From: Roseomonas sp. OT10
GTDB taxonomy: Bacteria; Pseudomonadota; Alphaproteobacteria; Acetobacterales; Acetobacteraceae
Length of the DNA stretch: 64,000 bases
Direction: 5' to 3'
NCBI RefSeq assembly: GCF_020991085.1
Contig: NZ_CP087719.1
Span: 2,934,001-2,998,000, forward strand
A program made the position numbers and the translations under genes. Below are positions 53,618 through 62,216 of this stretch, piece by piece. Below the pieces are notes generated by a model. The model had not been told where the DNA came from and ran no database searches. It was given only the letters and a program-made list of their open reading frames with translations. The first letter of the stretch is position 1. The number at the start of each line of letters is the position of its first letter.

Positions 53618-54434
53618 GGGCGGCCTCCGGGACCATCTCGCCCCTGCGGGCGGCGCTGATGTGCTCGCGCAGCTCGTGGACCAGCTCCTGGAAGGGCTGG
53701 GTGTACATGTCGTCCAGCGAGCGCGGCCGGCCGAAGGGCACGGTGCGCTCGGCGATGATGCGGCCCGGGCGGGAGGACATGACCAGCACCCGGTCGGCGA
53801 GGAACACCGCCTCGCGCAGGTCGTGCGTCACCAGGATGACGGTGGGCCTCAGCGTGGCGCAGACGGTCTGCAGCTCCACCCACAGATCCTCGCGGGTGAA
53901 GACGTCGAGCGCGCCGAAGGGCTCGTCCAGCATGAGGAGCTGCGGGTCGTGGATCAGGGCGCGGCAGAGGGAGGCGCGCTGCTGCATCCCGCCCGAGAGC
54001 TGCCAGGGGTACTTCCCCTCGAAGCCCGACAGGCCGACGATGGAGAGCAGCCGGCGGGCCTTGTCCTCATAGGCCAGGCGCTCGCGGCGCAGCCTGCGGC
54101 GGTGCGGCTCCACCACCTCCAGCGGCAGCATCACGTTGGCGAGGATGTTGCGCCAGGGCAGCAGGGTCGGGTTCTGGAAGGCCATGCCGGCCACCGAGAG
54201 CGGCCCGTCCACCTCCTGCCCGGCCACGATCACGCTGCCGGCGGAGGCGGGCCAGAGACCCGTCACCAGCCGCATCAGCGTGGACTTGCCGCAGCCCGAG
54301 GGGCCGACCACCGCCACGAACTCGCCCTTGGCCACCCGCAGCGTGCAGCCGTGCAGGGCCAGCGTGCCCTCCACCCCGCCATAGCGCATGGCGACGTCAC
54401 CGATCTCGACGAAGGGACGCTCCGCCGCGCTCAT
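53607..54434 (-). CDS. ABC transporter ATP-binding protein (SsuB/TauB/NrtD type)
   Basis: The 275-residue ATPase has Walker A (GPSGCGKST), Q-loop (AFQNPTLLPW), signature LSGGMQQR, Walker B (LLMLDEPFGALD) and the H-loop (VTHDLREA). It energises the overlapping permease. The ATG at 54434 gives the usual N-terminus. Upstream lie ~360 bp without a gene; the expected periplasmic receptor is not there. Confidence 0.92.
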   Translation of the reverse strand: MSAAERPFVEIGDVAMRYGGVEGTLALHGCTLRVAKGEFVAVVGPSGCGKSTLMRLVTGLWPASAGSVIVAGQEVDGPLSVAGMAFQNPTLLPWRNILANVMLPLEVVEPHRRRLRRERLAYEDKARRLLSIVGLSGFEGKYPWQLSGGMQQRASLCRALIHDPQLLMLDEPFGALDVFTREDLWVELQTVCATLRPTVILVTHDLREAVFLADRVLVMSSRPGRIIAERTVPFGRPRSLDDMYTQPFQELVHELREHISAARRGEMVPEAAHAT

Positions 54435-54750
54435 GCCCGGATACGCTCCAAGGCCATCCACCTGCCACCCAGCATTCGCAACTCCACGGCGGCCCCTTGC
54501 CGGGCCGGCCAAAGCCTTGTCGATGATCACCGGGGGGAGGCCATGCAAGCGATACGCCAGCGGCCGGGAGAGGCCCCCAGGCCGGGCGTTCCGCGCCTGC
54601 CGCCGCCCAGGTAGCCCCAAGGGGGGCCCCAGGCGGGTGGCCCCGGGGATAGGCTGGAGGGGTGGGCCAAGTCGGGACGCCGGGCGCCGTGTCCGGTGCC
54701 CGGGGCGGCATTCCGCCCAACGCTTCGGCACGTCCCGGCTCGCCGGGAGG
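54435..54750. other. Gene-free upstream region of the ABC ATPase gene
   Basis: Between the GH51 terminator and the ATPase start there are ~315 GC-rich bases. I looked for a thiamine riboswitch or a receptor gene and saw neither. Short palindromes such as CCCCAAGGGGGGCCCC (near 54613) are present. The region is long enough for a promoter and leader. Confidence 0.4.
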
Positions 54751-54761
54751 CGGAAAGGACC

Positions 54762-54790
54762 GGCGGCGCCCCGGGCCGGGGGGCGCCGCC
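54762..54790 (-). terminator. Terminator of the arabinoside operon
   Basis: An 11-bp perfect stem (GGCGGCGCCCC with GGGGCGCCGCC) and a 7-base loop follow the arabinofuranosidase stop by 8 bp on the minus strand. The sequence GGTCCTTTCC after it supplies a short U-rich tail. Confidence 0.65.
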
Positions 54791-54797
54791 GCCGGGA

Positions 54798-56342
54798 TCA
54801 GCCGGTCGCCAGCCGGATGACGTTCCAGGAGGCCGGCGGCAGGGTGACGGACAGCCCGGTGCCGCGAAGCTCGACCTCGCGCAGCGTCTCCGGCTTCACC
54901 CGGTCCGGCTCCTCCCGGGTGTTGGTGGCGGAAAGGTCGCGGTGGTGCAGCGCCTGCGCCTCCTGCAACCGCAGACGCTCCAGCCCCCGCGCCTCCACCT
55001 GCACGGAGAGCGGCTCCTCCAGATGCCGGTTCAGGAGGAAGAGGGTGACGAAGCCGCCCTCCCGGTCGTGCACCACCGCGGTCTTCAGGTAGGGCACGGC
55101 GGGCAGCGCGAAATGGTGCTCCTGCGGGCCGCGCGGGTCGTAGTAGCGGGCCTCGTAGGTCGGCGATTCCACCTGTACCCGCAGCACCCGCCCGCGCCCG
55201 AGGTTCGAGAACTGCGCGAAGGGATGGAAGATGGTCTGGCGCCAGGCGGGGCCGCCCGTCTCCGTCATGATCGGGGCGATGGCGTTCACCAGCTGCGCCA
55301 GGCAGGCGGCCTTCACCCGGTCGGCATGGTTGAGGAGGGAGATGCAGGCGCCGCCGAAGGCGAGCGCGTCGCCCATGGTGTAGACCTCCTCCAGGATCTT
55401 CGGCGCCACCGGCCAGCCCGGCACCGTCCGCCCCTCGCGCTTGCCGCGGGTGCGGTACCAGACGTTCCACTCGTCGAAGCTGAGCATGAGGCGCTTGGAG
55501 GAACGGCGCTCGGCCGCCACGGCGTCGGCGATGGCCACCACCTCCTCGATGAAGCTGTCCATCAGGTCGGGGCTGGCGAGGAAGCCCCCCATGTCGTCGG
55601 CGTAGTTGTTCAGGTAGGTGTGCAGCGACACGAACTCGACATGGTCGAAGCAGTGCGCCAGCACCTCCCGCTCCCAGGCGCCGAAGGTGGGCATGTTGCG
55701 GGCGGAGGAGCCGCAGGCCGCCAGCTCCAGCGAGGGATCGACCCACTTCATCATCTTGGCCGATTCCGTGGCGACGCGGCCGTATTCCTGCGCCGTCTTG
55801 TGTTCCATCTGCCAGGGGCCGTCGACCTCGTTGCCCAGGCACCAGAACTTCACGTCGTGCGGCTTCTCCCAGCCGTGGGCGCGGCGCAGGTCGGACCAAG
55901 CGGTGCCGCCCGGATGGTTGCAGTACTCCACCAGGTTGCGCGCCGCATCGGCGCCGCGGGTGCCGAGGTTGACCGCCAGCATCGGCTCGATGCCCGTCTC
56001 GCGGCACCAGTCGATGAACTCGTTGGTGCCGAAGGTGTTGGGCTCGGTGGACATCCAGGCGAGGTCGAGGCGGCGCGGCCGCTGCTCCACCGGGCCCACC
56101 CCGTCCTCCCAGTTGTAGCCGGAGACGAAGTTGCCGCCGGGATAGCGCATGATGGTCGGCGCCAGCTCCTTCACCAGCGCCATCACGTCCTTGCGGAAGC
56201 CCTTCGCATCCGCCTCCGGATGGCCGGGCTCGTAGATGCCGCCATAGACGCAGCGGCCGAGATGCTCGACGAAGGCGCCGAACAGCCGGTCGTGCGTGTC
56301 GCCGATCGCCACGTCGCGGTCGATGGTCACCTGTGCCTTCAA
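54798..56342 (-). CDS. Alpha-N-arabinofuranosidase (GH51)
   Basis: This 514-residue cytoplasmic glycoside hydrolase releases L-arabinofuranose from arabino-oligosaccharides. GH51 landmarks are FVEHLGRCVYGGIYEPGHP, RYPGGNFVSGYNW, the acid/base glutamate in CLGNEVDGPWQ and the nucleophile glutamate in LSFDEWNVWY. There is no signal peptide, so substrates are imported first. It is the last gene of an operon with a complete Dpp-type ABC transporter and an ArsR-type regulator, which gives that transporter a probable arabinoside substrate. Confidence 0.94.
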   Translation of the reverse strand: MKAQVTIDRDVAIGDTHDRLFGAFVEHLGRCVYGGIYEPGHPEADAKGFRKDVMALVKELAPTIMRYPGGNFVSGYNWEDGVGPVEQRPRRLDLAWMSTEPNTFGTNEFIDWCRETGIEPMLAVNLGTRGADAARNLVEYCNHPGGTAWSDLRRAHGWEKPHDVKFWCLGNEVDGPWQMEHKTAQEYGRVATESAKMMKWVDPSLELAACGSSARNMPTFGAWEREVLAHCFDHVEFVSLHTYLNNYADDMGGFLASPDLMDSFIEEVVAIADAVAAERRSSKRLMLSFDEWNVWYRTRGKREGRTVPGWPVAPKILEEVYTMGDALAFGGACISLLNHADRVKAACLAQLVNAIAPIMTETGGPAWRQTIFHPFAQFSNLGRGRVLRVQVESPTYEARYYDPRGPQEHHFALPAVPYLKTAVVHDREGGFVTLFLLNRHLEEPLSVQVEARGLERLRLQEAQALHHRDLSATNTREEPDRVKPETLREVELRGTGLSVTLPPASWNVIRLATG

Positions 56343-56364
56343 GGCCTGCTTCCTTCCCTGATGT

Positions 56365-57195
56365 TCAGACGTGCTGCGCGGTCGGCGCCTCGTCCCAGGC
56401 GCCGTCGATCGAGAGGACGGCGTCCTTGAGCTGGATCGAATAGGGGTGCTGCGGGTGCGACAGAACCGTCCGCGCGTCGCCGGCTTCCACCACCTCGCCG
56501 CGCCGCATGATGATGATGCGGTCGCTGATCGTGTAGGCGGTGGCGAGGTCGTGCGTGATGTAGACGATGGAGACGCGCAGCCGGTCGCGCAGCTCGCGGA
56601 ACAGGTTGACGATGGTCATCCGCAGCGAGGCGTCGATCATCGAGACGGGCTCGTCCGCCACCAGCAGCGCGGGCCCCGGGATCAGCGCCCGCGCGATGGC
56701 CGCGCGCTGGAGCTGGCCGCCGGACATCTCGTGCGGGAAGCGGCCGCGGACCTCGGCCAGCGACAGCCCGACCTGTTGCAGCGCCGCGTCCGCCTGGCGC
56801 TCCGCCGCCGCCTGGTCGGGCGCGTCGCCCAGGTTGCGGGCGGTGGCGTACAGGTAGCTGTCCACGCGCGTCAGCGGGTTGAACGCCTCGAAGGGGTTCT
56901 GGAAGATCGGCTGCACCTGCCGCATGAAGGCGAGGCGCGCCCGCCGGCCGCGCAGGCGCGACAGATCCTGGCCGCGGAACAGGACCTGCCCCTCCGTCGC
57001 GGGGCTGGCGGCCAGGATCATGCGCGCGAGGCTGGACTTGCCGCTGCCGGATTCGCCGATGATGGCAAAGACCTCCGGCCGGTCGTCCGCCAGGGTGAAG
57101 GAGACGTCGCGCACCGCGGCCGTGCGGGCGCGGGAGAACAGCCCGCCGCCATAGGTCTTGCCGACATGACGCAGCTCCAGCAGCGGCGCGCTCAT
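56365..57195 (-). CDS. Oligopeptide/oligosaccharide-type ABC ATPase (DppF/OppF-like)
   Basis: The 276-residue ATPase has Walker A (GESGSGKSS), Q-loop (QPIFQNPFEAFNP), signature MSGGQLQRAAIARAL, Walker B (LLVADEPVSMID) and the H-loop (THDLATA). It is the second ATPase of the Dpp-type importer and overlaps the first by four bases. In this operon the importer probably takes up arabinose-containing oligosaccharides rather than peptides. Confidence 0.93.
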   Translation of the reverse strand: MSAPLLELRHVGKTYGGGLFSRARTAAVRDVSFTLADDRPEVFAIIGESGSGKSSLARMILAASPATEGQVLFRGQDLSRLRGRRARLAFMRQVQPIFQNPFEAFNPLTRVDSYLYATARNLGDAPDQAAAERQADAALQQVGLSLAEVRGRFPHEMSGGQLQRAAIARALIPGPALLVADEPVSMIDASLRMTIVNLFRELRDRLRVSIVYITHDLATAYTISDRIIIMRRGEVVEAGDARTVLSHPQHPYSIQLKDAVLSIDGAWDEAPTAQHV

Positions 57196-58220
57196 GCGGC
57201 GATCCCCTGCTTCGCGGCGTGGCAGGCGACGCGCTGGCCGGGCGCCAGCTCCTCCATCGCCGGCACCTCGCGCCGGCAGACCTCCATGGCGAGGGGGCAG
57301 CGCGGGTGGAAGCGGCAGCCGGGCGGCGGCTCCGCCAGGCTGGGCGGCCGGCCTTCCAGCCCGTGGCGCGGCGCGTCGTCGCCGATGCGCGGCAGGCTGG
57401 CGATCAGGTGGCGCGTGTAGGGGTGCAGCGGATGGCGGAACAACTGCCGGGTCGGCGCCTCCTCCACCAGCCGGCCCGCATACATGATGCCCAGCCGGTC
57501 GGTCAGGTTGGCGTGCACCGCCATGTCGTGCGTGACGAAGAGGACGGAGGAGCCCATCTCCCGCTGCAGGCTGCGGATCATGCCCAGCACGCCCTTCTGC
57601 ACCACCACGTCCAGCGCCGTCGTCGGCTCGTCGGCGATGATGAAGTCCGGCCGGCAGACGGTGGCCAGCGCGATGGTGACGCGCTGGCGCATGCCGCCCG
57701 ACAGCTCGTGCGGGTAGCGGTCCAGCACGCCCGGCTCCAGGTGCAGGTGGGCCAGATGCGCCTCCACAGCGCCGAGGAAGCCCTTCATGGGCAGGCCCAT
57801 GTGGCGGAAGGCGAAGTCGACGAAGCTGTGCCGGATGCGCCGCACCGGGTTCAGCACGTTCATCGAACCCTGCATGACGTAGGAGAGGTGGCGCCAGCGC
57901 ACCGCGTCCAGCTCCGCCTCCGACAGCGCGTAGAGGTCGCGCGGGCCCTGGCCGAAGTCGAAGCGCACCTGGCCGGAGACCACGCGCAGCGGCGGGCGGA
58001 TGGCGCGGGCGATGGTCTTGATCAGCGTGCTCTTGCCGGAGGAGCTCTCGCCGGCAAGGCCGTAGATCTCGTCGCGCCGGACCTCCAGCGTGATGTCGTC
58101 CACCGCGCGGACCTCCCGCGCCGTGCCGTAGGCCCGGACCTGGTAGTAGGCGCGCAGCCCCTCCACCGAGAGGATCGGGCGTTGCCGCGTCGCCGCGGCG
58201 GGGGGCGTCACGGCCAGCAT
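57192..58220 (-). CDS. Oligopeptide/oligosaccharide-type ABC ATPase (DppD/OppD-like)
   Basis: The 342-residue ATPase has Walker A (GESSSGKST), signature LSGGMRQRVTIALA, Walker B (IIADEPTTALD) and a C-terminal cysteine-containing OppD/F extension (GCRFHPRCPLAMEVC...VACH), which in this family binds an iron-sulfur cluster or zinc. The ATG at 58220 overlaps the permease stop by one base (TGATG). An upstream in-frame ATG at 58346 lies inside the permease gene and is unlikely. Confidence 0.93.
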   Translation of the reverse strand: MLAVTPPAAATRQRPILSVEGLRAYYQVRAYGTAREVRAVDDITLEVRRDEIYGLAGESSSGKSTLIKTIARAIRPPLRVVSGQVRFDFGQGPRDLYALSEAELDAVRWRHLSYVMQGSMNVLNPVRRIRHSFVDFAFRHMGLPMKGFLGAVEAHLAHLHLEPGVLDRYPHELSGGMRQRVTIALATVCRPDFIIADEPTTALDVVVQKGVLGMIRSLQREMGSSVLFVTHDMAVHANLTDRLGIMYAGRLVEEAPTRQLFRHPLHPYTRHLIASLPRIGDDAPRHGLEGRPPSLAEPPPGCRFHPRCPLAMEVCRREVPAMEELAPGQRVACHAAKQGIAA

Positions 58221-59083
58221 CAGGTCGCGCCCCCCAGCCGGGCGAGGCGGGAGCGCGGGTCGATGTACTCGTTCATCGAGACGGCGAGCAGGAACAGCGC
58301 CACGAAGACCGCGACCACCAGGGCCACGGGGGCGGCGATCCACCACCAGATGCCGGAGACCAGGGCGGCATGCTGGTTGGCCCAGTAGATCATGCCGCCG
58401 ATGGTGGGGGTGTTGACGTCGGTGAAGCCCAGGACGGAGAGCGTGACCTCCAGCCCGATGCTCCAGTTCATGTTGTTCATGGTGGTGGTGAAGACCACCG
58501 GCATGACATAGGGCAGGTGCTCCCGCGTCACGATCCGCGTGGCGCTCATGCCCGAGAAGGCGGCCTGGGCGGTGAACTCGCGGGTCTTGAGCGAGAGCGC
58601 GATGGAGCGGATCAGCCGCGCGTCATAGGCCCAGCCGAGACAGGCCGCGACCACGGCCAGCAGCACCCAGCTCATCTGGTCGCGCATCACGAAGTAGAAC
58701 AGCACCAGGATGGGGAAGAGCGGGATGACGATGAAGGTGTCGTTCACCGACATCAGCAGCCGGTCCACGGTCCCGCCCGCATAGCCCGCGAAGAGGCCGA
58801 CCGCGAGGGCGATGACGCGGCTGATGACCGCGACGGCGATGCCGAAGAGCAACGTGTTGCGGATGGCGAAGGCAAGCTGCCAGAACACGTCCTGCCCGCG
58901 CGAGGTGGTGCCCAGGAGGTATTCCGCCGAGGGCGGCATGTCCGGCGGCACCACGTAGACGTCGAGCGGCGGATAGGGAGCGAGGAAGGAGAGCGCCGCC
59001 ACCACCGCGACCATGGCCAGCAGCAGCGCGCCGACCGTGAATTCCCAGTTGTAGCGGAGCAGGTCCCGCAGGATCGGCCACAT
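58220..59083 (-). CDS. ABC permease (DppC-like)
   Basis: The 287-residue protein has an N-terminal helix, a periplasmic loop with LLGTTSRGQDVFWQL, then five helices and an EAA-type loop (AAFSGMSATRIVTREHLPYVMP). It forms the channel together with the DppB-like protein, from whose gene it is separated by one base. Helices near the C-terminus are rich in Trp. Confidence 0.93.
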   Translation of the reverse strand: MWPILRDLLRYNWEFTVGALLLAMVAVVAALSFLAPYPPLDVYVVPPDMPPSAEYLLGTTSRGQDVFWQLAFAIRNTLLFGIAVAVISRVIALAVGLFAGYAGGTVDRLLMSVNDTFIVIPLFPILVLFYFVMRDQMSWVLLAVVAACLGWAYDARLIRSIALSLKTREFTAQAAFSGMSATRIVTREHLPYVMPVVFTTTMNNMNWSIGLEVTLSVLGFTDVNTPTIGGMIYWANQHAALVSGIWWWIAAPVALVVAVFVALFLLAVSMNEYIDPRSRLARLGGAT

Positions 59084-59084
59084 C

Positions 59085-60089
59085 TCAGCGGGCCTGCACG
59101 CGCGGGTCGAGCAGCGGGTAGAGCAGGTCCACCAGCAGCACGGCGAAGGAGACGGCGAGGATGGAGACGGTGGTCACCCCGATCACCAGGCTGTAGTCGC
59201 CCGCATGCACCGCGGCGATCAGCAGCGAGCCCATGCCGGGATAGCCGAAGACCTGCTCGGTGATGATGGCCCCGTTGAAGATGGCGCCCAGCGACATGGC
59301 GAGCCCCGTGACCTGCGGCGTCAGGGCGTTGCGCATGACGTAGGCGGAGAGGATCGTCCGCCGCTTCACCCCGGCCAGCCCGGCATAGACGGCGTAGTCC
59401 TCGGTGACGATGTTGGAGACGAGGGAGCGCATCCCCATGAACCACCCGCCGATGCCCACCAGGATCAGCGACAGCGCCGGCAGCAGCGAATGCCGCAGCA
59501 CGCTGAGCAGGAAGTCCGCGTTCAGCCCCGGCCGCAGCCCCTGCTCGTAGGCGCCGGTGATCGGCAGCACCGGCCAGACGAAGCCGAACAGGATCAGCAG
59601 CACGAAGGCCACGATGTAGTAGGGCACCGGATGCACGGCCATGGCGGCGATGCCGGCCAGCTTCAGCAGCCGGCTGCGGCGGTGGTAGCCGGCGAGGCCG
59701 CCCAGCAGGTTCCCCAGCCCCCAGGCGAGCAGGGTGGAGACGACCATCAGCCCGGCCGTCCAGGGCAGGGCGCGCCCGATCAGCGTGGCGACCGGCGTGG
59801 GGAAGGCGGAGAGGGAGGGGCCGAAATCGCCCACCAGGATGCGGCGCCAGAAGGAGGCCCATTGCGCCAGCGCCCCGCCGCCCGTGCCGTAGAGGTCCTG
59901 CAGCGAGCGGCGCATCATCTCGATCGCCTCCGGGCTGGTGTTGCCGAAGGAGGTCGCGGCGGTGATGGTCTGCTCCACCGGGTCGATCGGCGTGGCATGC
60001 GTGATCAGGTAGGTCACGTTGATGCCGATGAAGACGACCACGGCGAACTGCGCCAGGCGCTTGAGCAGATAGAGGCCATAGGCCCGCAT
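59085..60089 (-). CDS. ABC permease (DppB-like)
   Basis: The 334-residue inner-membrane protein has the DppB/OppB plan: an N-terminal helix (LLKRLAQFAVVVFIGINVTYL), a ~70-residue loop and five helices with an EAA loop (AGVKRRTILSAYVMRNALTPQ). It is the first permease after the solute-binding protein gene, 64 bp downstream of it. Confidence 0.93.
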   Translation of the reverse strand: MRAYGLYLLKRLAQFAVVVFIGINVTYLITHATPIDPVEQTITAATSFGNTSPEAIEMMRRSLQDLYGTGGGALAQWASFWRRILVGDFGPSLSAFPTPVATLIGRALPWTAGLMVVSTLLAWGLGNLLGGLAGYHRRSRLLKLAGIAAMAVHPVPYYIVAFVLLILFGFVWPVLPITGAYEQGLRPGLNADFLLSVLRHSLLPALSLILVGIGGWFMGMRSLVSNIVTEDYAVYAGLAGVKRRTILSAYVMRNALTPQVTGLAMSLGAIFNGAIITEQVFGYPGMGSLLIAAVHAGDYSLVIGVTTVSILAVSFAVLLVDLLYPLLDPRVQAR

Positions 60090-60153
60090 GCGCGGTCCTC
60101 CGAACGAGGCGCGGAAGGAAACGGGCGGGCGGCGCTGCCCTCGCCCGCGGGAT

Positions 60154-62106
60154 TCAGGCCGGGCGCGGCTTCAGGCGCACCAGCATGGAGCGGGAGTTGC
60201 CCCAGTTCGGCACGGGGTTGGCGAAGGGGTTCTCCGAAGTCGGGAAGCCCGTCCAGTAGGTCGTGTCCATGGTGGTGAAGACGTTGTAGGCCATGAGCGG
60301 GATGATCGGCATCTCCTGCACCATCAGCTTCGCGTAGTCGCGGCCGATCTCCACCACGGCCGGGTCGTCGAAGGGCGTGCGGCGCATCCGCTCGATGATC
60401 GCGTCCATCTCCGGGCTCGACCAGCGCTGCCAGTTGCGGAAGGGCTGCGCCTTGCCGGGCGGCGAGACGTATTGCGAGTGCCAGCTGTCGAGGAAGTAGG
60501 CGAGGTCGGGATGCCCGCCATAGGTCTCGACGCTCCAGGCGATGATCGCCTCGAAGTCGCCGGCGTTGCGCCGGTCCGCCATGGTGCCGCCCTGGGCCAC
60601 GTCGATGCGGCTGTCGATGCCGAACTGCCGCCAGTTCTGCGCCACCATGGTGCCCGCGCGGGTCATCACCGGCCGGGCCTCGCCCTCGACGACGACCTTG
60701 ATCGCGAAGGGCTTGCCGTCCGGCGTCATCCAGGCGTTGCCACGCTTGCGGTAGCCCGCCGCCTCCAGCAGCTCCGTCGCCGCCTGCGGGTCGGGCTTCC
60801 ACCAGCCATAGCCGAGCGAGCGGGCGATCTGCGCCGGGTCGCTCGGCACGCTCGGCGTGGTGGGCCGGACGAGGTTGGCGATCTGCGCCCCGATGGTCGG
60901 GTCGTAGGGCCGGATCTTCCGCTTGCCGGTGTCCAGCTCGAAGGCGGTCAGCCATTCCTGCAACGGGGCGTGGTAGTCGCGCGGATGCGTCCCCGTCGGC
61001 GGCAGGGCGATGGCCGAGATGGTGGCGGCGCCCCGGTAGCTCGCCATCGACACCGCCTTCATGTCGATCAGCAGCGCCAGCGCCCAGCGCACCCGACGGT
61101 CCTGGAACAGCGGGTTCTGCGCGTTGAGGATCAGCGAGGGCAGGGTCGGGTCGGGATGGGCGTAGGGGAAGCCGGGGAACCAGCCGTGCACCCGCTCCGA
61201 CTGCCGCGCCAGGGTGAACATGCCCTCCGGCGCGGTGTCGTGCACCACGTCGAGCTCGTGGTTGAGCTGCGCGATCACCCGCTTGTCCGGCGGGCCGCCA
61301 TCGACATAGGTGACGTAGCGCGGCCCGGGCTCGCCGAAGCGGCCCAGGCTGGTGCGCTGCCAGTCCGCGCGCCGCTCCCAGGTGAAGCGCCGGCCGTCCG
61401 GGTCGTAGCTGTGCAGCGTGTAGGCGCCGATCGAGACGGGCGGGTTGAAGTCGAACCGCACGGGGTCCGCCACCTTCTCGAAGACGTGCTTCGGCATGAT
61501 CCAGATGGCGTTGAAGCGGACCAGGAAGTTGGCGTGGAAGCGCGCGTTCGGCCGCTTCAGCCGGAAGACGACGGTGTAGGGGTCGGGCGCACTGACCTGC
61601 TCCACGTTCAGGATCAGCTGCGCGCTCCAGCGCATGGCCGGATTCTTGATCTGGGTCTCGACCGTGTGGATCACGTCGGCGGCGGTGAACTCCACCCCGT
61701 CGCTCCAGTACAGGCCGCGGCGCAGCTTCGCCGTCATCTCGGTGAAGTCGGCGTTGTAGATCGGCGGTTCGGCGGCCAGCGAGTTGTCGAAGGCGCCGTC
61801 CAGCCCGCTCTCCGGGTCGATGTACCACAGCGTGTCCATCGCCACCTGCTGCAGCCCGTTGGTCTGGCTGCCGGCGTTGATCGCCCAGATGTTGAACCAG
61901 CCGGCGTTCCGGATGACGCCTTCCGGGTTCTCCAGGATCAGCGTCTCCCGCCGCGGCGGGGCCGGGCGGCTCGTCAGGGCGGCGGCGTTCGGCGAAGCGG
62001 CGGCGCCGGGCTGGCCGGCGGTCTGCGCCTCCGCCATCCGGGCGCCGGCCGGCACGGCGGCGAGCGCGATCGGGGAAGCCAGCAATGACCTGCGGCGAAG
62101 CGACAT
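60154..62106 (-). CDS. ABC substrate-binding protein of the arabinoside transporter (SBP family 5)
   Basis: The 650-residue periplasmic receptor has a twin-arginine-like signal (MSLRRRSLLASPIALAAVPAGARMAEA) and the family-5 blocks LRRGLYWSDGVEFTAADVIHT, NPPVSIGAYTLHSYDP and QNPLFQDRRVRWALALLIDM. At ~650 residues it is of the large class often used for oligosaccharides rather than dipeptides. GGGAGG lies before the ATG at 62106. It is the first structural gene of the operon ending with GH51, downstream of a clear promoter and palindrome. Confidence 0.9.
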   Translation of the reverse strand: MSLRRRSLLASPIALAAVPAGARMAEAQTAGQPGAAASPNAAALTSRPAPPRRETLILENPEGVIRNAGWFNIWAINAGSQTNGLQQVAMDTLWYIDPESGLDGAFDNSLAAEPPIYNADFTEMTAKLRRGLYWSDGVEFTAADVIHTVETQIKNPAMRWSAQLILNVEQVSAPDPYTVVFRLKRPNARFHANFLVRFNAIWIMPKHVFEKVADPVRFDFNPPVSIGAYTLHSYDPDGRRFTWERRADWQRTSLGRFGEPGPRYVTYVDGGPPDKRVIAQLNHELDVVHDTAPEGMFTLARQSERVHGWFPGFPYAHPDPTLPSLILNAQNPLFQDRRVRWALALLIDMKAVSMASYRGAATISAIALPPTGTHPRDYHAPLQEWLTAFELDTGKRKIRPYDPTIGAQIANLVRPTTPSVPSDPAQIARSLGYGWWKPDPQAATELLEAAGYRKRGNAWMTPDGKPFAIKVVVEGEARPVMTRAGTMVAQNWRQFGIDSRIDVAQGGTMADRRNAGDFEAIIAWSVETYGGHPDLAYFLDSWHSQYVSPPGKAQPFRNWQRWSSPEMDAIIERMRRTPFDDPAVVEIGRDYAKLMVQEMPIIPLMAYNVFTTMDTTYWTGFPTSENPFANPVPNWGNSRSMLVRLKPRPA

Positions 62107-62150
62107 GAACCGATCCTCCCGTGCCGGCTTCAGCCGGCTTCGTTGTCGGG

Positions 62151-62180
62151 AGGCTAGGAGAGTCACGGCGCCGGCGTCAA
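62151..62180 (-). promoter_or_regulatory. Promoter of the arabinoside transport operon
   Basis: On the minus strand, TTGACG (62175-62180) and TAGCCT (62151-62156) are 18 bp apart. The ATG of the binding protein lies ~45 bp downstream. The palindrome at 62194-62216 is 13 bp upstream of the -35. Confidence 0.55.
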
Positions 62181-62193
62181 CCAATTTCGCGAT

Positions 62194-62216
62194 ATAAACC
62201 CATCAATCGGGTTTAT
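62194..62216. promoter_or_regulatory. Palindromic operator candidate AAACCC-N7-GGGTTT
   Basis: ATAAACCC and GGGTTTAT are perfect 8-bp arms around a 7-base spacer. The site ends one base before the stop codon of the ArsR-type regulator and sits just upstream of the binding-protein promoter. A related, shorter inverted repeat CGGGT-TTCAT-ACCCG lies at 63180-63194, upstream of the regulator gene. Both could be bound by the ArsR-type protein. Confidence 0.6.

Noticed and set aside
54435-54797. Thiamine riboswitch or missing substrate-binding protein gene before the SsuB-type ATPase
   Set aside because: No thi-box core motifs and no reading frame with receptor features could be found.
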